From Campylobacterales bacterium (GTDB lineage Bacteria > Campylobacterota > Campylobacteria > Campylobacterales > Arcobacteraceae): a DNA stretch of 11,777 nt. The position numbers were made by a program, and so were the translations under genes. Shown here one piece after another: positions 7,602-11,777 of the stretch. The notes beneath the pieces are model-generated. The model had not been told where the DNA came from, made no database searches, and saw only the letters and a list, made by a program, of their open reading frames with translations. The stretch is from positions 1 through 11,777 of the forward strand of contig JAMOPZ010000215.1 of the NCBI GenBank assembly GCA_027064245.1, in the 5' to 3' direction. Numbering within the stretch: the first letter of the stretch is position 1; every line of letters begins with the position of its first letter.

Positions 7602-7940
7602 ATGCAAGATTTTACAAATGCAAATGCAAATGACTTCACTCAAAAAGATCTTATGCTACATCTGTTGCAAGTATCTCAACATACAGTTACACGAGAAGAG
7701 GTAAAAGAAGATATATCAAAGCTTGATAAAAAAATTGATAGGCTAGAAGAGAGTATGTTAAAAAGATTTGAGCAAGTAGATAAAAAATTTGAGCAAGTAG
7801 ATAAAAGATTTGATAAGTTAGAATACAAAATAGAAAAAGTAGATGCAAAGTTTGATAAATTAACATGGCTTATTATAGCTACTTTAATGAGTGTATTTTT
7901 TAAGGATTATATATTTTCTATATTACATATTAGTCAGTAA
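7602..7940 (+). CDS. Small coiled-coil protein with C-terminal membrane anchor, function unknown
   Basis: A 112-residue protein that I cannot assign to a characterised function. The N-terminus is asparagine-rich (TNANAND, from three CAAATG hexamers). Residues about 32-87 are a strong coiled coil built of repeated heptads of the form LKRFEQV, DKKFEQV, DKRFDKL, EYKIEKV and DAKFDKL. Residues about 89-108 (WLIIATLMSVFF onward) are a hydrophobic helix, so the protein should be tail-anchored in the inner membrane with the coil in the cytosol. Similar short coiled-coil/TM proteins are common in Campylobacterota genomes, sometimes compared to DUF1640 or holin-associated XhlA proteins; I cannot choose between these. 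AGGAG lies 5 nt before the ATG and a TATAAT box sits upstream. It ends 3 nt from the convergent lgt stop. Confidence 0.75.
   Translation: MQDFTNANANDFTQKDLMLHLLQVSQHTVTREEVKEDISKLDKKIDRLEESMLKRFEQVDKKFEQVDKRFDKLEYKIEKVDAKFDKLTWLIIATLMSVFFKDYIFSILHISQ
7615..7632 (+). repeat. Three perfect tandem copies of CAAATG
   Basis: The hexamer CAAATG repeats three times in frame and encodes alternating Asn and Ala at the N-terminus of the coiled-coil protein. Loss or gain of a unit would keep the reading frame. Confidence 0.7.
7766..7806 (+). repeat. Two-copy 21-bp tandem repeat encoding coiled-coil heptads
   Basis: ATTTGAGCAAGTAGATAAAA occurs at 7766-7785 and again at 7787-7806, identical over 20 nt with a 21-nt period. 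Each copy encodes one heptad (FEQVDKK/R). The following heptads are related at protein level but have diverged in DNA, suggesting that the newest copy arose by recent duplication. Confidence 0.85.
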
Positions 7941-7943
7941 GTT

Positions 7944-8780
7944 TTATTTAAGTAAATTATTTTTTTTATATAAATATAAATATAGTATTATCCCTATTAT
8001 AGCAAAAATAGCAGATATTAAGATTCCCATAGTAAGCCAAGAAGTTCCGTATAGAAAACCTAACTGAATATCAGGTTGTCTAAAGCATTCAGCTATTATT
8101 CTTGCAAGTGAGTATAAGATCATATATGCTAGTCCTAGTTGTCCATTAAAACTTTTTTTCATTCTTATAAAATAAAGTATAATAAATACTAAAAAACCTT
8201 CTAAAAAAGCTTCATATAATGCAGATGGATGAGTTAAAACATTATGTACATATACACCCCATGGCATATCGGTAGCTCTTCCTATTAATCTTTCATTCAT
8301 AAAATTACCAATTCTACCAAAGATATATGCCAAAGGTACAGATAGTGCTGCAAGATCTATCATAAAAAGAAAAGATTGTTTGTATCTTTTACACCAAAAA
8401 TAAGAGGCTATTATAAATCCAGCTAAAGCTCCATGATAACTCATACCAGATATACCTATAAATGTTCCATCAGATGCAAATGGATTAAAAATATACCAAG
8501 GGTGTGTTAAATAAAAATATGTATGGGTATCATAAAAAAGTATATAACCAAATCTTGCACCTAAAATAACACCTATTTCTACCCACCATATATAGCTATC
8601 TAATTCCTCTTTAGAAATAGGTAAGTTATCTTTTTTTACAAAATAATGTGCGATATATATGCCTGTTAATAAGGCTAAAGCATACATAATACCATACCAA
8701 TGTATACTAATAGATCCTATAGAAAAAGCTATAGGATCAAAATGATCATAAATATGATTCCAATATGTTAAATCTATGAT
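7944..8780 (-). CDS. lgt: Prolipoprotein diacylglyceryl transferase, apparently with a non-standard start codon
   Basis: Lgt is an inner-membrane enzyme that moves diacylglycerol from phosphatidylglycerol to the lipobox cysteine of prolipoproteins. Multiple hydrophobic helices are evident. Signature residues are present: YHGA, GRIGNFMNE with the conserved Arg and Asn, HPSALYEA, and ARIIAECFRQPD with the Arg and Glu known to be essential in the family. The first in-frame ATG (8685-8687) would cut off the conserved N-terminus. The frame continues upstream through WNHIYDHFDPIAFSIG and IHWYGIM, with no ATG, GTG or TTG back to the stop at 8808-8810. AAAGGA (8787-8792) sits 6 nt before ATC at 8778-8780 and 9 nt before ATA. 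Starting at ATC gives 278 residues, the usual length. A sequence error at an original ATG cannot be excluded. It is the last gene of the minus-strand unit, about 14 nt after gmhA. Confidence 0.88.
   Translation of the reverse strand: MIDLTYWNHIYDHFDPIAFSIGSISIHWYGIMYALALLTGIYIAHYFVKKDNLPISKEELDSYIWWVEIGVILGARFGYILFYDTHTYFYLTHPWYIFNPFASDGTFIGISGMSYHGALAGFIIASYFWCKRYKQSFLFMIDLAALSVPLAYIFGRIGNFMNERLIGRATDMPWGVYVHNVLTHPSALYEAFLEGFLVFIILYFIRMKKSFNGQLGLAYMILYSLARIIAECFRQPDIQLGFLYGTSWLTMGILISAIFAIIGIILYLYLYKKNNLLK
8713..8738. repeat. Perfect 10-bp inverted repeat inside the lgt 5' coding region
   Basis: The arms GATCCTATAG (8713-8722) and CTATAGGATC (8729-8738) are perfect reverse complements around a 6-nt loop. 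In the lgt mRNA this hairpin would lie about 43 to 68 nt after the proposed ATC start, with a CUUUUU loop, in codons for DPIAFSIGS. It is not followed by a U run, so it is not a terminator. Confidence 0.85.
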
Positions 8781-8786
8781 TTTAAA

Positions 8787-8792
8787 TCCTTT
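8787..8792 (-). promoter_or_regulatory. Ribosome binding site that locates the lgt start
   Basis: AAAGGA on the minus strand lies just after the gmhA stop codon and 6 nt before ATC or 9 nt before ATA. It is far (about 100 nt) from the first in-frame ATG, arguing that translation begins at the non-standard codon. Confidence 0.6.
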
Positions 8793-8794
8793 AA

Positions 8795-9364
8795 TTAGTT
8801 TGTAAAGTTATTATCTACTATTTGACAAATAGTATGTATAAAAAGTATATGCATCTCTTGTATTCTTGGTGTATTATCACTAGGTACTACAAGAGTAATA
8901 TCTGCTATATTTTTTATCTTACCACCATTTTTTCCACTTAATGCTATAGTTTTACATTTTTTTTCTTTTGCAAGATTAAAGGCATTGATTATATTTGTAC
9001 TATTTCCACTAGTACTTATACCAAAAATGAGATCTCCACATTGTGCTAAAGCTTCTAGTTGTCTATCAAAAACTCTATCATACCCATAGTCATTTCCAAT
9101 AGCAGTAAGTGCAGAGGTATCAGTAGTAAGTGCAATAGCAGGAAGTGCAGCTCTTTCTGTTTTGTATCTACCTGTTAATTCTGCTGCAAAGTGTTGGGCA
9201 TCAGCTGCTGATCCACCATTTCCACATATTAAGATTTTATTACCATTATTTAGTGTCTCAATTGTAAGTTTTGCTATATCTTCTAAGATATTTTGGTTAT
9301 GATTAATAGTATCTTGTATAGTTTTTAGATGTGAATTAAATTCTTGTTTTATAGTATTCTTCAT
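8795..9364 (-). CDS. gmhA: Sedoheptulose 7-phosphate isomerase (phosphoheptose isomerase)
   Basis: GmhA converts sedoheptulose 7-phosphate to D-glycero-D-manno-heptose 7-phosphate, the first step towards ADP-heptose for the LPS inner core. The protein is a single SIS domain of 189 residues, the family's normal size. The motif GNGGSAADAQHFAAEL spans 48-63, STSGNS lies at 117-122, and RIQEMHILFIH at 167-177. H58, E62, Q169 and H177 match the metal- and substrate-binding residues of the E. coli enzyme (61, 65, 172, 180). I chose ATG at 9364 because AAGGA lies 5 nt before it; an in-frame TTG at 9385 would overlap ruvB and has no site. It is 10 nt after the ruvB stop. Other heptose genes (gmhB, hldE, hldD) are not in the window. 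Confidence 0.95.
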   Translation of the reverse strand: MKNTIKQEFNSHLKTIQDTINHNQNILEDIAKLTIETLNNGNKILICGNGGSAADAQHFAAELTGRYKTERAALPAIALTTDTSALTAIGNDYGYDRVFDRQLEALAQCGDLIFGISTSGNSTNIINAFNLAKEKKCKTIALSGKNGGKIKNIADITLVVPSDNTPRIQEMHILFIHTICQIVDNNFTN

Positions 9365-9374
9365 TTTGATCCTT

Positions 9375-10397
9375 TTATATTTCAAATAAAGATTGTTCTG
9401 TATCTTTAGGAGGTGTTAGTCTAAAAAGTTCATAACTTTTTATTGTCGCTACTCTACCTCTTGCTGTTCGTTGAATATATCCATTTGCTAATAGATATGG
9501 TTCTATTGCATCTTCTATAGTGCCTTCATCTTCACTTAAGGCTGCAGCAATAGTATTAAGCCCCATAGGTTTTCCTTTATTTGATAAAAGTAACTCTAAA
9601 AGTTTTAGATCCATCTCATCAAATCCTTTATCATTTATGCCTAATTCATCTAAAGCATATTTACATCTATGTATCTCTATGGTATCTTCATCTTCAACTT
9701 CAGCAAAATCTCTTACTCTTTTTAATAGTCGTAAAGCAACTCTAGGGGTTCCTCTACTTCTTCTTGCTATCTCAAAGCTTGCATCTTTAGCTGTAACTTT
9801 ATCTAGTTTTTTTGATGCTTGTGTTACTATTTGAGATAATTCATTATCAGTATAAAAATTTAATCTAAAGTGCATACCAAATCTATCTCTTAGAGGGTTG
9901 CTTAACATTCCAGCACGAGTTGTAGCTCCTATGAGAGTAAATTTTGGTATATCTATTTGTACAGTTTGAGCTGCTGGTCCACTTCCTATTATGATATCAA
10001 GACGAAAATCTTCCATAGCAGGATAAAGTATCTCTTCTATTGCAGGAGTTAGACGATGAATCTCATCTATAAAAAGTATATCTCCTTCTTGAAGATTAGT
10101 AAGTACAGCAGCTAGATCACCACCTTTTTCAATTGTAGGGGCTGCAGTTACTTTGATATTTGCTTCCATTTGGTTTGCTATGATATGACTTAAAGTTGTT
10201 TTTCCAAGACCTGGAGGTCCAAAAAGAAGTATATGATCTAATACTTCTTCTCTTTTTTTACAAGCTTTTATAAAAACTTGTAGATTTTTTTTTATTTTTT
10301 CTTGACCAATATATTCATCCCAAATAGAGGGACGAAGGGTAGATTCATCATTAATATCATCAAATGAAACTGTTTCTAACTCTACTAATCTTTCCAA
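9375..10397 (-). CDS. ruvB: Holliday junction branch migration ATPase RuvB
   Basis: RuvB is the hexameric AAA+ motor that, with RuvA, drives branch migration of Holliday junctions in recombinational repair. At 340 residues the length is normal. Walker A GPPGLGKT spans 60-67, Walker B is FIDEIH with D111/E112, sensor I is GATTR (157-161), R170 in NPLRDRFG is the arginine finger, and GTPRVA with R219 is sensor II. The C-terminal winged helix runs from about 260 to 330 (KGKPMGLNTIAAAL, RTARGRVAT). The start is TTG at 10395-10397, only 1 nt past the upstream gene's stop; GAGGGT at 10408-10413 is a plausible Shine-Dalgarno inside that gene. The start agrees with the usual family N-terminus. ruvA and ruvC are absent here, as is common in Campylobacterota. 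Confidence 0.97.
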   Translation of the reverse strand: MERLVELETVSFDDINDESTLRPSIWDEYIGQEKIKKNLQVFIKACKKREEVLDHILLFGPPGLGKTTLSHIIANQMEANIKVTAAPTIEKGGDLAAVLTNLQEGDILFIDEIHRLTPAIEEILYPAMEDFRLDIIIGSGPAAQTVQIDIPKFTLIGATTRAGMLSNPLRDRFGMHFRLNFYTDNELSQIVTQASKKLDKVTAKDASFEIARRSRGTPRVALRLLKRVRDFAEVEDEDTIEIHRCKYALDELGINDKGFDEMDLKLLELLLSNKGKPMGLNTIAAALSEDEGTIEDAIEPYLLANGYIQRTARGRVATIKSYELFRLTPPKDTEQSLFEI

Positions 10398-10398
10398 A

Positions 10399-11777
10399 TT
10401 ATTCCATACCCTCTTGATATCTTACAACTTGATTTCTTCCATTTTGTTTTGCACTATAAAGAGCTATATCACTTTGTTTTACATATTTCCAAAAGTCATG
10501 CTGTTTATTTGGAAATAAAGCAGTACCTATACTAATAGTTTTACTAAATGTTTCAGCACCAGCTTGAATTTTTTGTTGAGAAAAAGCAATTCTTATCTCT
10601 TCTGCTACTTCTTGAAGTTTCTCTTCTGTACAATTTATAAGAATAACAATAAACTCTTCCCCTCCAAATCTAATAACTACATCACTAGGCGAAACAACAT
10701 CTTTTAGTGTGTTTGAGATAGTTTTAATTGCAATATCACCAACATCATGACCATAGTTATCATTGATTTGTTTAAAGAAATCAATATCTACCATCATTAC
10801 ACCACAAGTTATATTTTTGTATGGTCCAGTATATAAAAACTTATCTAAAAAATTCTCAAGATATTTTCTATTGTATAATCCAGTAAGTGCATCTGTAGAT
10901 GCATTTCTCTCAAGTATTTGCATAAGTTTTTTACTTACAATTTCTGGTTTTGCAGCATCTACATAATCTTTTATAAAAGGAAGTAACTCTCTTGTTCTAT
11001 CATGCTCTTCTTGTGTATCAAATACAAATGATATTATAAAGTCCATATCGTTAGATATAGAGTATGGGATACATAAATAATATTTATCTTCTTTCATAGT
11101 TTCACATACATTGGCAAATTGACAAGAATCAACTAGTGTATTTGTTCTATCTGCTCTACAACCATTAGATACAGGATCACATATAAGCTCATTGTGTATA
11201 TATACAACTTCAGTCTTTTTATTTGTAGTGTCTGCTTCTATAAAATTGAAATCTTTTATATTAAATTTATTTTCTAATACATGAGCAAATCTTGAATAAA
11301 CATTTTCTATATGTTCATCATGTTCTATTGTTCTTCTAAATTTGTAAATATCAGCAAGTCTATCTACTGTTATTTGAACATCTGCTATTGGGTCGCTATC
11401 TTTATTTACTTTGTGATAAGTTAAGAATATATCAATGGTACTTTCTATTGATACTAATGAATTTTGCAATTTATTCATATGCTCATTTATCCAATGTGCC
11501 ACTTCTTTTGCTTCACCATGTTCTATATTTGTAATTCTTTGAGTATAGTCACCTTCGTGAGATTTTTTCATCACATTTTTTATAGATTCAAAAATTAAAA
11601 GATAAGGAGAAACTAATCTATGTACAAACAATAGTATAATAATAACAAGAACAAAAGATATTAATGATGTATATCCTATAACTCTTGTACTAATTTGTTT
11701 TATATTATCCATATTTAATATTATAGTAATAGCGCCTAGTGTATCGCCTATTTTTGCATCATGACATTGTAGACAGT
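10399..11777 (-). CDS. Diguanylate cyclase with periplasmic CxxCH motif, HAMP and cysteine-rich sensor region (5' end outside window)
   Basis: The ATG at 11712 is not the true start: the frame stays open to the window edge and encodes CLQCHDAKIGDTLGAI followed by TIILN. CxxCH is the haem-c attachment motif, and this context resembles the C-terminal part of Tll0287-like (DUF3365) periplasmic sensor domains. Counting from the internal Met, residues about 11-31 are a membrane helix, 32-85 HAMP-like. Residues 135-250 form a GAF-like region with cysteines at 178, 185, 197, 203 and 214. Residues 265-437 are a GGDEF domain with metal-binding D309 and active-site GGEEF at 350-354. The inhibitory I-site RxxD reads SPSD, lacking the Arg, so product inhibition may be absent. 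I infer a redox- or ligand-controlled c-di-GMP synthase. It is the first visible gene of the ruvB-gmhA-lgt unit. Confidence 0.9.
   Translation of the reverse strand, partial: CLQCHDAKIGDTLGAITIILNMDNIKQISTRVIGYTSLISFVLVIIILLFVHRLVSPYLLIFESIKNVMKKSHEGDYTQRITNIEHGEAKEVAHWINEHMNKLQNSLVSIESTIDIFLTYHKVNKDSDPIADVQITVDRLADIYKFRRTIEHDEHIENVYSRFAHVLENKFNIKDFNFIEADTTNKKTEVVYIHNELICDPVSNGCRADRTNTLVDSCQFANVCETMKEDKYYLCIPYSISNDMDFIISFVFDTQEEHDRTRELLPFIKDYVDAAKPEIVSKKLMQILERNASTDALTGLYNRKYLENFLDKFLYTGPYKNITCGVMMVDIDFFKQINDNYGHDVGDIAIKTISNTLKDVVSPSDVVIRFGGEEFIVILINCTEEKLQEVAEEIRIAFSQQKIQAGAETFSKTISIGTALFPNKQHDFWKYVKQSDIALYSAKQNGRNQVVRYQEGME

Noticed and set aside
7943..7972. Possible terminator between the convergent genes: ATTTAAGTAAAT followed by a T run.
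   Set aside because: The stem is only A-T pairs with a 2-4 nt loop and lies inside the lgt coding end; too weak to call.
9520..9834. A 104-codon plus-strand frame opposite ruvB.
   Set aside because: Ser/Leu-rich antisense shadow of a strongly conserved gene.
10763..10966. A 67-codon plus-strand frame opposite the GGDEF domain.
   Set aside because: Antisense shadow without motifs or ribosome site.

Overview
The window is AT-rich, with small clusters of tightly spaced genes and many A/T-ending codons. Protein sequences such as GAPDH with an INGTGRIG start, RuvB beginning near MERLVELETVSF, and an Lgt with HWYGIMYALAL fit the Campylobacterota (former Epsilonproteobacteria), possibly an Arcobacter-like or Sulfurimonas-like free-living member. 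That placement is inference from recognised protein families; no rRNA or tRNA is present to test it. Apart from short intergenic gaps, the window is fully coding, and no mobile element, CRISPR array or RNA gene was seen.

Left part, plus strand (122-7940): prs (PRPP synthetase), lepA (elongation factor 4), a three-part c-di-GMP phosphodiesterase (receiver, PAS, degenerate GGDEF, EAL), a ferredoxin-thioredoxin-reductase-like protein fused to a rhodanese domain, gap (GAPDH), a WaaP/Kdo-kinase-like protein starting with TTG directly behind gap, and a small membrane-anchored coiled-coil protein with its own promoter-like sequence. lepA and the EAL gene are 13 nt apart and gap and the kinase 2 nt apart, so these are probable co-transcribed pairs.

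Right part, minus strand (11777 down to 7944): a compact four-gene unit in the order diguanylate cyclase (5' end outside the window), ruvB, gmhA, lgt. Spacings are 1, 10 and about 14 nt. gmhA (heptose precursor for LPS) and lgt (lipoprotein lipidation) are envelope genes, and with the kinase-like gene on the other strand they give the window an envelope flavour. The two convergent units meet at 7940/7944 with only 3 nt between stop codons.

The main points for a second look are: lgt has no ATG, GTG or TTG anywhere in its conserved N-terminal coding stretch, so it seems to start at ATC or ATA; a perfect 10-bp inverted repeat lies just inside that gene; the diguanylate cyclase reading frame continues to the window edge and carries a CxxCH haem-c type motif plus a separate cluster of cytoplasmic cysteines; the FTR-rhodanese fusion; a GAPDH whose NAD-selecting residues are changed; and lepA, which lacks a Shine-Dalgarno but is overlapped by a 16-codon ORF that has one. 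I did not see a clearly new multi-gene defence or mobile system here; most genes are core housekeeping or signalling.
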